From NCBI GenBank assembly GCA_030748215.1, contig JASMMK010000060.1:1-64000 (forward strand): a stretch of DNA of 64,000 bases. Direction: 5' to 3'. The notes beneath the pieces are model-generated. The model was not told the origin of the DNA. It worked only from the letters and a program-made list of their open reading frames with translations, and did not search any database. The stretch is from Candidatus Scalindua sp. (GTDB taxonomy: Bacteria; Planctomycetota; Brocadiia; Brocadiales; Scalinduaceae). Within the stretch, counting starts at the first letter, position 1, and every line of letters begins with the position of its first letter. Shown in pieces: positions 45,270 through 54,896 of this stretch. The translations under genes and the position numbers were made by a program.

Positions 45270-45599
45270 CTAATTATCGGGAATTTCATCAATCTTGGCG
45301 GCAAGAATGAAATCACTTTCTGTCAAGCCGTCAATCTTGTGAGTGCACATGGTAATACTGACTTTTCCCCATGTCAGAAAAATATCAGGATGATGCCCCT
45401 GCTCCTCCGCAACATCTCCCACCTTGTTCACAAAAGCAAGTGCCTTTACGAAGTTGGAAAACTTGTATGCCTTGGCAATATGATGTTCTTCAACCACATC
45501 CCATCCGTCCACCTGTTTTTCAAGTTTCTCTAACTCCTCGCCTTTTAAAGGTGGTACTCCCCCTTTACAGGGTACACACTCTTTCTTTGAAAGTGACAT
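45270..45599 (-). CDS. Pterin-4a-carbinolamine dehydratase family protein
   Basis: The 109-residue product matches PCD/DCoH, with motif EEQGHHPDIFLTWGKVSITM and THKIDGLTESDFILAAKID. The family dehydrates 4a-hydroxytetrahydropterin or, in some bacteria, supports molybdopterin enzymes. An N-terminal CxxC-type pair (CVPCKGG) is present. AAAGGAG precedes the ATG. It lies 28 bases after the YdcF-like gene on the same strand. Confidence 0.93.
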   Translation of the reverse strand: MSLSKKECVPCKGGVPPLKGEELEKLEKQVDGWDVVEEHHIAKAYKFSNFVKALAFVNKVGDVAEEQGHHPDIFLTWGKVSITMCTHKIDGLTESDFILAAKIDEIPDN

Positions 45600-45627
45600 C
45601 TTCGGCTCCTTTCGTAAAAAAATGATC

Positions 45628-46425
45628 CTACTGCTGACCTCTGAGTCTAGCCCAAGTCAGTCCTAAATATTCATGAATAGCCAGTTCTGTTTTATAAAGA
45701 TTCCCTGTACTCGGGAAAAAAGAGTAAAAAATTGGCCTTTTTCCATCTCTGATGCTATGGCCGACAGGAGATGGGATCGGATTCATACCAAGCTTTTTAA
45801 AGAGGGCCATTGATCTTGGTATATGCGAAGCTGTTGTTACTAATACAAATGGCTCATTGCCAACTATAGGTTTAATAAACAGTGCTTCATCTCTGGTATC
45901 TTGTGATTTGGATTCAAGAATTATATCTCTTTCAGGTACTCCTATTTCCCTGGCAACACGTGCCATTATTTCCGCTTCTGAAACCGGATCAAATACAGCA
46001 CCTCCCGACAAAAGAAGTTTTGAGCCCGGATATTTTCTATATATTCGAATTCCTTCTATTAATCTGACCAGTGAACCTTTGCCTAGCTGGCTTAGAAGTG
46101 GTAATTCAGGATCTGAAGTGTGCCCTCCACCGAGAACGACAATAAATTTAACCTCGGATTTGTCGTCTGTTTCTGTTACTGCCAGTGAGCTATTAATTTC
46201 AAACTTACCGTATTGCCTTTCAAGCGGCCGGAGAAGTCTATTTGTAAGAATACTGTAGCTGAACAGAGTCAAGATAACCAAGCCAACCGACACCAGTACC
46301 TTTCCTACTTTCTGTTTAGTCGTAAACCATAACAGGTATAGACCCACAAAAGAGAACAAAAGGCTTATAGGTAATGGATATATAAAGGCTGGAATAATCT
46401 TCTTAAGAATAAACATTAAATTCAT
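45628..46425 (-). CDS. YdcF/ElyC family DUF218 membrane protein
   Basis: The 265-residue product has two N-terminal membrane helices (about 10-30 and 36-60) and a DUF218 domain: FIVVLGGGHTSDPE, RLIEGIRIYRKYPGSKLLLSGG (in two parts), ESKSQDTRDEA, and VTTASHIPRSMALFKKLGM. ElyC-like members support envelope stability and lipid-carrier recycling in E. coli; the role here is inferred. It is a likely partner in the small minus-strand set that follows. Confidence 0.88.
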   Translation of the reverse strand: MNLMFILKKIIPAFIYPLPISLLFSFVGLYLLWFTTKQKVGKVLVSVGLVILTLFSYSILTNRLLRPLERQYGKFEINSSLAVTETDDKSEVKFIVVLGGGHTSDPELPLLSQLGKGSLVRLIEGIRIYRKYPGSKLLLSGGAVFDPVSEAEIMARVAREIGVPERDIILESKSQDTRDEALFIKPIVGNEPFVLVTTASHIPRSMALFKKLGMNPIPSPVGHSIRDGKRPIFYSFFPSTGNLYKTELAIHEYLGLTWARLRGQQ

Positions 46426-46599
46426 ACTAATGCTAACTATTTACAAAATCAATACTTATTTCCAGCAATTTTTCTCTCATAATAATATCAAATACATGGG
46501 TTACAACTTGACATTACATGATGGCAGGTGTATTTTAAGAAACCGTTAAAAAACGGGACATTCAGCCCCGGAAGAAACCCAATATATAAGGAAAATAAG

Positions 46600-49227
46600 A
46601 TGCCTTTTTCAACCCCTATGATGAAACAATATATGAGTATCAAAAGTAAAAACGAGGATGCTCTGTTGTTTTTTCGCATGGGGGATTTTTATGAAATGTT
46701 CCATGATGACGCCAGGATCGCCGCAAAGGTTCTGGGTATTACATTGACTTCAAGGTCCAAGGGTGAAAAGGCCATGCCCATGGCCGGCATACCCTATCAT
46801 GCAGCCGGTTCTTACATCCCGAAGCTGATAAAAGCAGGGTACAAAGTTGCCGTTTGTGAACAGATGCAAAATGGCACTGAAAAAAATGATTCTAAAGCGG
46901 GCGCGAAAGGAATTGTTGAACGAGACGTCGTCAGGATTATCACACCCGGTACACTTACCGAAGATACGATGCTGGAGGATAAAGACAACAATTATCTTTT
47001 GTCTCTTTTTATACATGATAACAAGGCCGGTTTGTCCTGGGTAGATATTTCCACCGGAGAATTCATGGTCCAGGATATTGATAAGTGTTACTTGCTAGAT
47101 GAGTTGTCGAGGATAAATCCGTCTGAGTGCATTCTTCCTGAAAATATTACATTTAAAGAGTTTGATCTTTCTGAAAGAATATCTGCGGATTTCAACGCAA
47201 TGGTTACACGCCGTTCAGACTGGGAGTTTTCACGCGATACCGCATATCAAAAACTTATTGGCCATTTTTGCACTGCTTCACTGGAGGGATTTGGATGTGA
47301 AGATATTGGCCCATCTCTCAGCTCGGCAGGGGCGTTGATTAACTACCTTGACGAGACGCAGAAAACATCCCTGAAGCATATTAATAAGATCGAAAAGTTT
47401 TCAAGCCATAACCGCCTGATCCTGGACCATTCCACACAACTGAGCCTGGAACTGGTCAAGACTTCTAGGACACATCAGAAAGAAGGCTCCTTATTGGGAG
47501 TAATGGACCAGACAAAGACCCCTATGGGAGGAAGGTTGATAAAGAGTTGGCTGGTAAGCCCACTTAGTGTATCCGAGGATATAAATATCAGACAGGATGG
47601 AGTTGAGGAGTTATATAATAATAAAAACCTGTGCATGGAGATTTGCGAACTGCTCAAAGACGTTTATGATATTGAAAGAATATCTGCGAAGATCAGCTTT
47701 GGCCGCGCCAATGCGAGAGATCTGATTTCACTGAAACAATCACTATCACTTCTGCCAAAAATAAAATTGGCTATTTCCTCCTGCAATTCGTCTATTCTGA
47801 AACTTTGCCATGAGACACTGGATCTTATGGAAGAACCAAAGGTACTCATAAGTACCGCGATAGTGTCTGACCCACCGCATTCGGTCCGTGATGGCGGGAT
47901 GATACGCGAGGGCTACGATCACGACCTGGATGAGTTGAGGAATATAAGCAAAAACGGAAAAACCTGGATTGCCGGTTTCCAGGCAAAGGAGACAGAAAGA
48001 ACGGGTATAAGTTCATTAAAGATAGGATACAATAAAGTATTCGGATACTATCTCGAAGTCACAAATGTTCATAAAGAGAGGGTCCCGGAAACGTATATTC
48101 GCAAACAGACCCTTAAACACGCCGAGAGGTACATAACACCAGAACTCAAGGAATATGAGACGAAGGTGCTTACCGCGGATGACAGAGCGAAGGATCTGGA
48201 ATACGAGTACTTTCAAAAGATCAGGGATGAGGTCGCCACTTATACTGAGCGCTTACAGAAGATGGCAGATGTTATTGCTCATTTAGACGTCCTTTCAACA
48301 CTTGCAAACATAGCTGCCGAGAACGGATACACAAGACCTGAAATATCGGATGGACTCGGCCTCAGGGTTGTTGATGGCAGGCACCCCGTCCTGGACAAAA
48401 CATTAATGGCTGAAAAGTTTGTGCCCAATGATATTGGCATTAACGGGACAGACAAACAGATCATGGTCATCACAGGGCCAAACATGGCAGGAAAAAGCAC
48501 ATATATTCGTCAGGTAGCTCTACTCGTACTCATGGCACAGATGGGTAGTTTTATTCCGGCAAAAGAGGCAACAATAGGAGTAGTAGATCGAATATTCACA
48601 AGAGTAGGAGCAATGGACGAACTGGCAAAAGGCCAGAGCACATTTATGGTGGAGATGAACGAAGCCGCAAACATATTAAATAACGCGACAAAACGCAGCC
48701 TGATTATTCTTGATGAAGTTGGCCGTGGAACCAGCACTTTTGATGGCGTAAGTATCGCGTGGGCATTAACAGAATATATATACGAACACCTGAAAGCCAG
48801 AACACTGTTTGCCACTCATTATCACGAACTGGCCGAACTGGCCCTGCTCTTTCCTGGTATCAGGAACTACAACATTGCAGTCAGGGAGTGGGAAGATGAG
48901 ATAATCTTCCTGAGAAAGATTATCGAGGGCAGCGCTGACAAAAGTTATGGAATCCATGTCGCAAGGCTGGCCGGGATGCCCAACGAGGTAATTCAAAGGG
49001 CCAGGGTGATACTTACCAATCTTGAAGCCGGGACACTGGATGTAGACGGCAAACCTAAGTTTGCAACAATTAAGAGCAAAGAAGAAAATAAGCCAAAACA
49101 ACTTTCCCTTTTTAATCCACCTCAGAACTCAGTGATTGAGGAGATAAGGAATCTGGACACGTCGAAAATCACGCCAATGGAAGCACTCAATAAACTTCAC
49201 AAGCTGAAAGAGAAGCTGGAAGAGTAG
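46600..49227 (+). CDS. mutS: DNA mismatch repair protein MutS
   Basis: From ATG 46600 the product is 875 residues, starting MPFSTPMMKQYMSIKSKNED and carrying the mismatch-binding FFRMGDFYEMF (F-x-E). Later motifs: GPNMAGKSTYIRQVAL (Walker A), DEVGRGTSTFDG (Walker B), FATHYHELAEL. AAGGA 9 bases upstream decides the start; the frame extends 24 codons further to a GTG. It recognises mismatches; mutL is not in the window. Confidence 0.97.
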   Translation: MPFSTPMMKQYMSIKSKNEDALLFFRMGDFYEMFHDDARIAAKVLGITLTSRSKGEKAMPMAGIPYHAAGSYIPKLIKAGYKVAVCEQMQNGTEKNDSKAGAKGIVERDVVRIITPGTLTEDTMLEDKDNNYLLSLFIHDNKAGLSWVDISTGEFMVQDIDKCYLLDELSRINPSECILPENITFKEFDLSERISADFNAMVTRRSDWEFSRDTAYQKLIGHFCTASLEGFGCEDIGPSLSSAGALINYLDETQKTSLKHINKIEKFSSHNRLILDHSTQLSLELVKTSRTHQKEGSLLGVMDQTKTPMGGRLIKSWLVSPLSVSEDINIRQDGVEELYNNKNLCMEICELLKDVYDIERISAKISFGRANARDLISLKQSLSLLPKIKLAISSCNSSILKLCHETLDLMEEPKVLISTAIVSDPPHSVRDGGMIREGYDHDLDELRNISKNGKTWIAGFQAKETERTGISSLKIGYNKVFGYYLEVTNVHKERVPETYIRKQTLKHAERYITPELKEYETKVLTADDRAKDLEYEYFQKIRDEVATYTERLQKMADVIAHLDVLSTLANIAAENGYTRPEISDGLGLRVVDGRHPVLDKTLMAEKFVPNDIGINGTDKQIMVITGPNMAGKSTYIRQVALLVLMAQMGSFIPAKEATIGVVDRIFTRVGAMDELAKGQSTFMVEMNEAANILNNATKRSLIILDEVGRGTSTFDGVSIAWALTEYIYEHLKARTLFATHYHELAELALLFPGIRNYNIAVREWEDEIIFLRKIIEGSADKSYGIHVARLAGMPNEVIQRARVILTNLEAGTLDVDGKPKFATIKSKEENKPKQLSLFNPPQNSVIEEIRNLDTSKITPMEALNKLHKLKEKLEE

Positions 49228-49247
49228 AAATAAACAGAGTGAGGTTT

Positions 49248-49314
49248 CGGGTTACGAGTTACAGGTTACGAGTTAAACCAAGACTATCTCCTGTTACCTG
49301 TAACGCGTAACCCG
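49248..49314. repeat. Heptad repeat hairpin, copy E
   Basis: GGGTTACGAGTTACAGG (49249-49265) and CCTGTAACGCGTAACCC (49297-49313) pair over 18 positions with one mismatch (counting flanking C/G). The units follow RNGTTRC. It fills the gap between mutS and the next gene, whose ATG at 49323 lies 9 bases after the fold and has no ribosome site. Confidence 0.65.
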
Positions 49315-49322
49315 TAAAAAAT

Positions 49323-50954
49323 ATGAAAATTAAATCATTCACAATTCCAAAGGAGAACAGAGAGATATTCATAGAACCGGCATATGAAGATATTCACAGC
49401 TTGATTGATTTAAATAAGGAGAGGTTTCAATCCTACGATTTTAATATAAACGGCATACCTTTTTCTCAATTCCGGGAACAGGTTCGTTCCACAACTTTGA
49501 AAGAAGCCGGAGAGTACAGTGAAAAAATATGGACTCTCTGTTCAAACCTGAATATAGCTTGCACAGAAAATGTATCCAGTATTAAAAATTCTTATACTCC
49601 GGAAAAAGAGATAATTCAAACCGGACACTCCCCTGCCCTTGCACACCCTGGTGTATTGATAAAGCACAGCCTTGTAAATAGCATTGCAAAGAAGGCGGAT
49701 GGTATCGGAATAAATATGGTCGTTGATAATGATGCCGGTAATGATAATTGCCTGAGCATTCCTGACATAAACGATCTTGATGCATCTATAGAGAAAATGG
49801 AATACCATCCCGGACTTCGCAATCTTGCCTTTGAAGAGATCAGATATGCGGATTCGACTCAACTACCGACCCTTAAAGAACGTGTTTTTAAGTCTCTGCA
49901 TAATTCTGATATGAAGAAGACGTTTGAGGATTTTATGAATGTAGCAATAACGCTTTCAGGAGAAACACTGCAATTCAGTGATCTGTTTACATTTGCAAGG
50001 CATGCTTTTTTGACAAGATTCGGGATCAACAATATGGAAGTCCCAGTTTCTCATATCAGTGAGACTGATCCCTTTCTCAATTTCTTTCTGCACATAACAG
50101 CGAATTTAAAACGTTTTATAGATATCTATAACGCAAAGCTCAGAGAGTATCGTAAATTGAGGAAGATAAGTTCAGAGGCTAATCCATTGCCTGATTTGAT
50201 GGAGAAAGGGTTTGTAGTTGAAATGCCGTTCTGGATGTGGAAAAGAGACGAACCGAGAAAAAGTATCTTTGCATCTGTAGCAAACGACAGTCGTATAAGC
50301 ATAATATGTGAGAACAAAATTGTTGAGCATTTTGATTTTGGTGGAAGGAACGGATCAACGAAAAACCTGGAGAGGCTGAAAACATTGATAAGTAATGGAA
50401 CCAAGATACGCCCAAAGGCGATAGCTACCACCATGTACTCAAGGCTCTTCTTTTCTGACCTGTTTGTTCACGGAATTGGCGGTGCAAAATACGATCTGAT
50501 TACCGACGAAATTATGAGAGAGTTTTTTGGCGTAGAGCCACCGGAATATACAACAATCTCAGCAACCCTGCACCTGCCATACAAACCATTTGACGTTTCC
50601 GATGCAAACATTAATAAGCTGAAACATGTTATCAAGGATATGGGCTATAATCCGGACAGATATGCATCCGGAGAAATTTTGGAAGATGGCGGGATGATCT
50701 CTTTGATAAACGAAAAAAATGATCTGATAGCTAAAACGTCACACGATTCCAAAGAAAAGCATCTGGCTTTCGACAGGATAAAACAGCTTAATAGCCTGAT
50801 GAAAGATAAGATCAGGCCTCTAATTAATATGAAAGAGAAGGAGATGGAAGATTTGGAGAAAAAAATAAAGTATAATTCTATTGTAACAAACAGGGATAAC
50901 CCGTTTTGTCTCTATCCAGAGTCAATGCTGCGGGAACTGTTCAAATCAAGTTAA
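49323..50954 (+). CDS. BshC-like protein of unknown function (543 aa)
   Basis: A 543-residue soluble protein without signal or membrane segments. Segments IQTGHSPALAHPGVLIKHSL and VVDNDAGNDN recall the TGQQPGLFGGPLYTxxK and EDHD regions of BshC, the cysteine-adding enzyme of bacillithiol synthesis. A later RLFFSDLFVHGIGGAKYD recalls its PLxQD...VGGPGE region. The similarity is by eye and partial. It could be a BshC-related enzyme with a different substrate. No bshA or bshB is in the window. The start has no clear ribosome site because the repeat hairpin occupies it. Confidence 0.65.
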   Translation: MKIKSFTIPKENREIFIEPAYEDIHSLIDLNKERFQSYDFNINGIPFSQFREQVRSTTLKEAGEYSEKIWTLCSNLNIACTENVSSIKNSYTPEKEIIQTGHSPALAHPGVLIKHSLVNSIAKKADGIGINMVVDNDAGNDNCLSIPDINDLDASIEKMEYHPGLRNLAFEEIRYADSTQLPTLKERVFKSLHNSDMKKTFEDFMNVAITLSGETLQFSDLFTFARHAFLTRFGINNMEVPVSHISETDPFLNFFLHITANLKRFIDIYNAKLREYRKLRKISSEANPLPDLMEKGFVVEMPFWMWKRDEPRKSIFASVANDSRISIICENKIVEHFDFGGRNGSTKNLERLKTLISNGTKIRPKAIATTMYSRLFFSDLFVHGIGGAKYDLITDEIMREFFGVEPPEYTTISATLHLPYKPFDVSDANINKLKHVIKDMGYNPDRYASGEILEDGGMISLINEKNDLIAKTSHDSKEKHLAFDRIKQLNSLMKDKIRPLINMKEKEMEDLEKKIKYNSIVTNRDNPFCLYPESMLRELFKSS

Positions 50955-50960
50955 ACTCTT

Positions 50961-50997
50961 GACTCCGCTCAGAATAACGTCACACTGAACGGAGTCG
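50961..50997. repeat. CTCCGCTCAG/CTGAACGGAG inverted repeat
   Basis: GACTCCGCTCAG pairs with CTGAACGGAGTC with one mismatch. It belongs to a widely dispersed stem-loop type (related to TCATTCTGAGTGAAGCGAGG at 55249-55268). It lies between the converging BshC-like and OmpA-family genes. Confidence 0.6.
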
Positions 50998-51034
50998 AAG
51001 CATTATCAATAAAAAATTTCAATATATTTTAAAA

Positions 51035-52300
51035 TTATTTCATAGGTATCAATTCAGCCCTTCTATTCAAAGCTCGTCCCTCTTTTGTAACGTTATCAGC
51101 TATCGGCTTTGAAAGTCCATGTCCCATTGAAGTGATTCGTGATTCATCAATACCTTTTTTAACCAGGTAAGCCTTTATTGACTCTGCCCTTTTCTTAGAC
51201 AAATCCAGGTTATATTTCTCTGAACCGATATTATCTGTATGCCCTTCTACCCTTATATTCAGATCAGGAGTATTTTTCAAAATATCGATAATATTGTCCA
51301 GATTTGAATTAAACTGAGGTTTTACATCCCACTTTTTATAATCAAACTTCACTCCTTTGACGACCCAGCAACCCCGGTCATCGACAATAGCCCCTTTCGG
51401 AGTATTCATACATACGTCAATATCATCAGTAACACCATCACCATCACTGTCTCCGGCACACCCTACAGCATCAACTTCAATTCCGGGAGGAGTACCCGGA
51501 CATTCATCTTCTTCATCCGGGACACCATCTCCATCACTGTCCTTTGCAAGGAACACTTTTCTTACAAAATTCTCCATACCTTCGCTTGTTGCAACGTCAT
51601 CAGCTGTTACAGAAAAACCGCATCCCATTTCTGAAGCGATTTTATCCATAAATTCCTTACTTTCCGTCTTACTTCCCACCCAAATCGTATAAAGACACGT
51701 TCTGTCTCCGAATTGATTTTTCAGGGTTTTAACTTTCATGAGAGGGTCATCATTCAACTTTTCACCATCACTTACGACAATTACAGCACTTTTACCTTCA
51801 GTAGAACCCAAAATTTTACTTGTTTCTCCAATGGCAAGCCCGGCAGGACTGTGCCCCCCTGGAGTTATAATACTTTGTAAAGCATATTCCAAATCAGATC
51901 TGGAATATGCAGTCGGCCCGTATACGGCCTCTGTCAGTTTTCCCTTCGCGGCAAAACCATAGCCAAATCTCTGAAGTGTTCCCTGGATCTCCATCTCAGG
52001 AATAGTATTATTCATTCGACTAACAATATCTTTGGCAATCATAAACCGGGAATATCGTTCGGCAACCTCATCCTCGTAAATGGTACCCATAGACGATGAT
52101 GAATCCAGTACTATAATAAAGCTGTCAACCTTTTGCACATATCCCTCAGTTTGAAGCTCTTGAGACTGGACTTGAGATTGAAATTCATCCATTCTCATAA
52201 GATCCAAACCCTTTAAGTCCAAACTCTTTAATTGAAAACAACCGGTTTGTAACGAAATAAATATCGCTATACATGCAAATAGTGACAGTTTTCTTTTCAT
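51035..52300 (-). CDS. Lipoprotein with vWA, TSP3 and OmpA domains
   Basis: The 421-residue product has a lipobox LQTGC, a von Willebrand A domain with the metal site DSSSSMG (about 67-73) and SDGEKL, two thrombospondin type 3 calcium repeats (DSDGDGVPDEEDECPG; DSDGDGVTDDIDVC), and a C-terminal OmpA peptidoglycan-binding domain (VEGHTDNIGSEKYNLDLSKK). It should attach the outer membrane to the wall, with the vWA part binding an unknown ligand. AGGGAA precedes the ATG. Confidence 0.93.
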   Translation of the reverse strand: MKRKLSLFACIAIFISLQTGCFQLKSLDLKGLDLMRMDEFQSQVQSQELQTEGYVQKVDSFIIVLDSSSSMGTIYEDEVAERYSRFMIAKDIVSRMNNTIPEMEIQGTLQRFGYGFAAKGKLTEAVYGPTAYSRSDLEYALQSIITPGGHSPAGLAIGETSKILGSTEGKSAVIVVSDGEKLNDDPLMKVKTLKNQFGDRTCLYTIWVGSKTESKEFMDKIASEMGCGFSVTADDVATSEGMENFVRKVFLAKDSDGDGVPDEEDECPGTPPGIEVDAVGCAGDSDGDGVTDDIDVCMNTPKGAIVDDRGCWVVKGVKFDYKKWDVKPQFNSNLDNIIDILKNTPDLNIRVEGHTDNIGSEKYNLDLSKKRAESIKAYLVKKGIDESRITSMGHGLSKPIADNVTKEGRALNRRAELIPMK

Positions 52301-52594
52301 TGAGTATTCCCTTAAAAAGATTATAGCCGAGTTCTATATATGTGTGAAAAAATACAGATAGTTACTTCTCTTATAATCTACCATATCAGCGCATTGTAAA
52401 GATTTATACAAAAAGGTCAAGCCTGCTTTTATTCCATTCGCCTACTTACTACTAAGAGTTCAAGAATTACATTTAATTTTATAACTATGGATGGTATAAA
52501 GAATAGTCAAAGAAAGGAATGAAATAGTAGCAATATTTCTTAAAAAAATGGGAATTGGGTGTTTTATTAACATTAAAGAAAAAGGAGATTAATT

Positions 52595-53095
52595 ATGGAA
52601 CCGGTAAACGTCTTTCTTGACATTGAAACAGATGGTGAAGCACTGGGACGGATAGTGATTGAGTTGCACGCGGATGTTGCACCAATTACAGTAGAAAATT
52701 TTCGTGCTTTGTGCACAGGAGAAAAAGGATACGGGTACAAGGAAAGCACGTTTCATAGAATCATTCCAGATTTCATGATCCAGGGTGGCGATTTTACGAA
52801 TCATAACGGAACAGGCGGAAAGTCAATCTACGGATCAAAATTCGACGATGAAAACTTCACACTCAAGCACACCGAACCGGGGCTTTTGTCAATGGCAAAT
52901 GCGGGCCCCAACACAAACGGTTCACAATTTTTTATCACCACAGCCATTACACCCTGGCTTGACTCCAAACATGTAGTCTTTGGCAAGGTGACCGATGGCA
53001 TGGATGTAGTCAGAAAGGTTGAGGCGCTGGGATCACGGATGGGTGAGCCATCGAAGCAAGTCACCATTAGTGATTGCGGTGAACTAAAAGATTAA
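52595..53095 (+). CDS. ppiB: Peptidyl-prolyl isomerase, cyclophilin type
   Basis: The 166-residue product matches cyclophilin [36 protein letters not shown] (catalytic Arg), [33 protein letters not shown], and [15 protein letters not shown]. No signal peptide, so cytoplasmic. AAAGGAG 9 bases upstream fixes the start. The close match to eukaryotic cyclophilin A is common in bacteria. Confidence 0.97.
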   Translation: MEPVNVFLDIETDGEALGRIVIELHADVAPITVENFRALCTGEKGYGYKESTFHRIIPDFMIQGGDFTNHNGTGGKSIYGSKFDDENFTLKHTEPGLLSMANAGPNTNGSQFFITTAITPWLDSKHVVFGKVTDGMDVVRKVEALGSRMGEPSKQVTISDCGELKD

Positions 53096-53185
53096 ATAAG
53101 TGCCTAGAACACCTGCCTGCCAACAGGCGCTACGGCGGTGATAAACAACAGGATTGTAATGTCTGAGGATGTAAGTGTTTTTCTC

Positions 53186-53809
53186 TTATGAACGCACTAC
53201 CTTCTCGAATAGCTTCTTTATTATCACTATTATTTTGTTGTATAAAGGTTGGGTAGAAATAAGATCGATTGCAGGAAATCCGTATTTTATTTCCCCTATA
53301 TCTTCGAAATCTAATTTTTGCAAATCAACACTAGATCTCTTAACAACAATGTACTTCTCTTGGACTAATTTAGAATTATCTGATGAGTCATAAAAAGAAG
53401 AATATATTTCCTTGGAAGAAGAGATGAAATCTCTACCCCAGTTGTCTGCCAACAGTTTATTTATTTCTGAAATATCGTAGCCCTGGTGGAACCAGATTAA
53501 ATATTGCTTTATAGGCCTTCCGCTGGAATCTAAATAATTATCGTCTATGAAGTAACTTGCAATGAACTGAAAAAATTCAGATTGATGATCATCACCCGGC
53601 ACAACAAGTTTTCCTATAATATTCTTTGGATCCCTGCCTGGCTCACAATTAGAAAATACTTCGTTAAAGACCGGGAACCATCCATCAATGGAAGGAGACT
53701 CAGGAGAAGTTATGAATTGATAATCCTGGTCCCTACTTCTGGACCTCCAGAGCAGATGATTTAATTTGATTTTCACGTTGGCATTATGGGTTTGCATTGT
53801 CTTGATCAT
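53186..53809 (-). CDS. Small partner protein of a GTPase (unknown family)
   Basis: The product of about 207 residues has no motif I recognise. Visible features are an N-terminal beta-like start (NANVKIKLNHLLWRSRSRDQ), an aromatic-rich core (QYLIWFHQGYDISEINKLL) and a basic C-terminus with a hydrophobic patch (PLYNKIIVIIKKLFEKV). Its start (53809 or 53797) lies inside the end of the GTPase gene, so translation is coupled. The pair is probably a two-gene functional unit; the effect on the GTPase is unknown. Confidence 0.65.
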   Translation of the reverse strand: MIKTMQTHNANVKIKLNHLLWRSRSRDQDYQFITSPESPSIDGWFPVFNEVFSNCEPGRDPKNIIGKLVVPGDDHQSEFFQFIASYFIDDNYLDSSGRPIKQYLIWFHQGYDISEINKLLADNWGRDFISSSKEIYSSFYDSSDNSKLVQEKYIVVKRSSVDLQKLDFEDIGEIKYGFPAIDLISTQPLYNKIIVIIKKLFEKVVRS

Positions 53810-54896
53810 CACTTTGCTTTCGATAAAATGCATGCTGAGCCGCACTACTGATTAATTCTAATTTCATTGCCGCGACAGCAGCGTCTGTTTTCTCCCCCTT
53901 TTGCACAGCCTTAGTCATTTTTTCCCGGAAAAAGTCTTCTCCTTTATCAAGCCCCTCATGAATATGCATGGACTTAATCAAATGTGATACTAATTGATAT
54001 TTCTTTGGAAGAAAGTTATCAATTTTATCTATAGAGCCCATTAAGCCCTGCAGTTTTCGGAATATTCCCGCAAAAGGGCCATAAACTTGTTTTCTGCTTA
54101 TCTTTTGTGCACACTCAGTTAAAATGCCCAATAACACAACCGGGGCTATTAGCTGAAGACCAATGTATTGATGGCTGTTTATAACCTTCTTCCCTTCACC
54201 CTTTGCAGATGAAATCAGCATAAATTGACAGCCAAAGTCTTCCGAATCAACAGCTTTTTTAAGGCCTTCTAACTGGTCATTGGTATCAGCAACAATTTTA
54301 TTACAAATATCTTCTGCGGTAATATTATCCGGAAGGATATCCGCTTTTGATATAGCAATAACCCACTGTTTTGGAAAAGCATCTATTGGCTTGCCCTCAC
54401 CTGCCAGACAATCCTTAATTTGCCTGATCTCGTTTTTAAACTGATCAAAAATATAATGCACGTAGGCTGTTCCGCGCTTATTATATTGCTCACCATCTAT
54501 AAGCAGGATACCGGCGTGACTTTGAAGTAAATTACGAAATGTCTCTCTGCGAGCCACTGCTTCGCTTTCATCTTTAGGGGTGTTTTCCCACCAACCACCG
54601 GGGTAGTCATACCATACTATTTTAAAGCTGGGATCAGTTAGTTCATGCACCTTGAAGCCAAAACAGTATTCCTCAAAAGTATCTGTGCCGAGTGGGAAAT
54701 CCCCTTCCTCCATTTTATAGTATCTTGATAACAGCCTATTGCCTGCCGATGTATCTTCAACCGTTAGATGATAACCATGCCTTTCCTCAAAGCCGGTTTT
54801 TTGTTGATTGCCGTAATAACTTGCAAGCAAGGATGTTTTGCCCGAAGAACTGGGCCCAAACAGTGCAATTCGTACCTCCTCTTGGGTTCTACTCAC
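53784..54896 (-). CDS. P-loop GTPase, TRAFAC-like
   Basis: The 370-residue product has a full set of GTPase motifs: G1 GPSSSGKT (14-21), G3 WYDYPGG (D97-G100), G4 SKAD (183-186), G5 SSAKG (229-233). The C-terminal 130 residues are helical (IGLQLIAPVVLLGILTECAQ may associate with membranes). It resembles DO-GTPase and conflict-system GTPases rather than Era/Der or signal-recognition types. GTG start with AAAGGAG upstream. It overlaps the small partner gene, indicating coupling. Confidence 0.8.
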   Translation of the reverse strand: MSRTQEEVRIALFGPSSSGKTSLLASYYGNQQKTGFEERHGYHLTVEDTSAGNRLLSRYYKMEEGDFPLGTDTFEEYCFGFKVHELTDPSFKIVWYDYPGGWWENTPKDESEAVARRETFRNLLQSHAGILLIDGEQYNKRGTAYVHYIFDQFKNEIRQIKDCLAGEGKPIDAFPKQWVIAISKADILPDNITAEDICNKIVADTNDQLEGLKKAVDSEDFGCQFMLISSAKGEGKKVINSHQYIGLQLIAPVVLLGILTECAQKISRKQVYGPFAGIFRKLQGLMGSIDKIDNFLPKKYQLVSHLIKSMHIHEGLDKGEDFFREKMTKAVQKGEKTDAAVAAMKLELISSAAQHAFYRKQSDDQDNANP

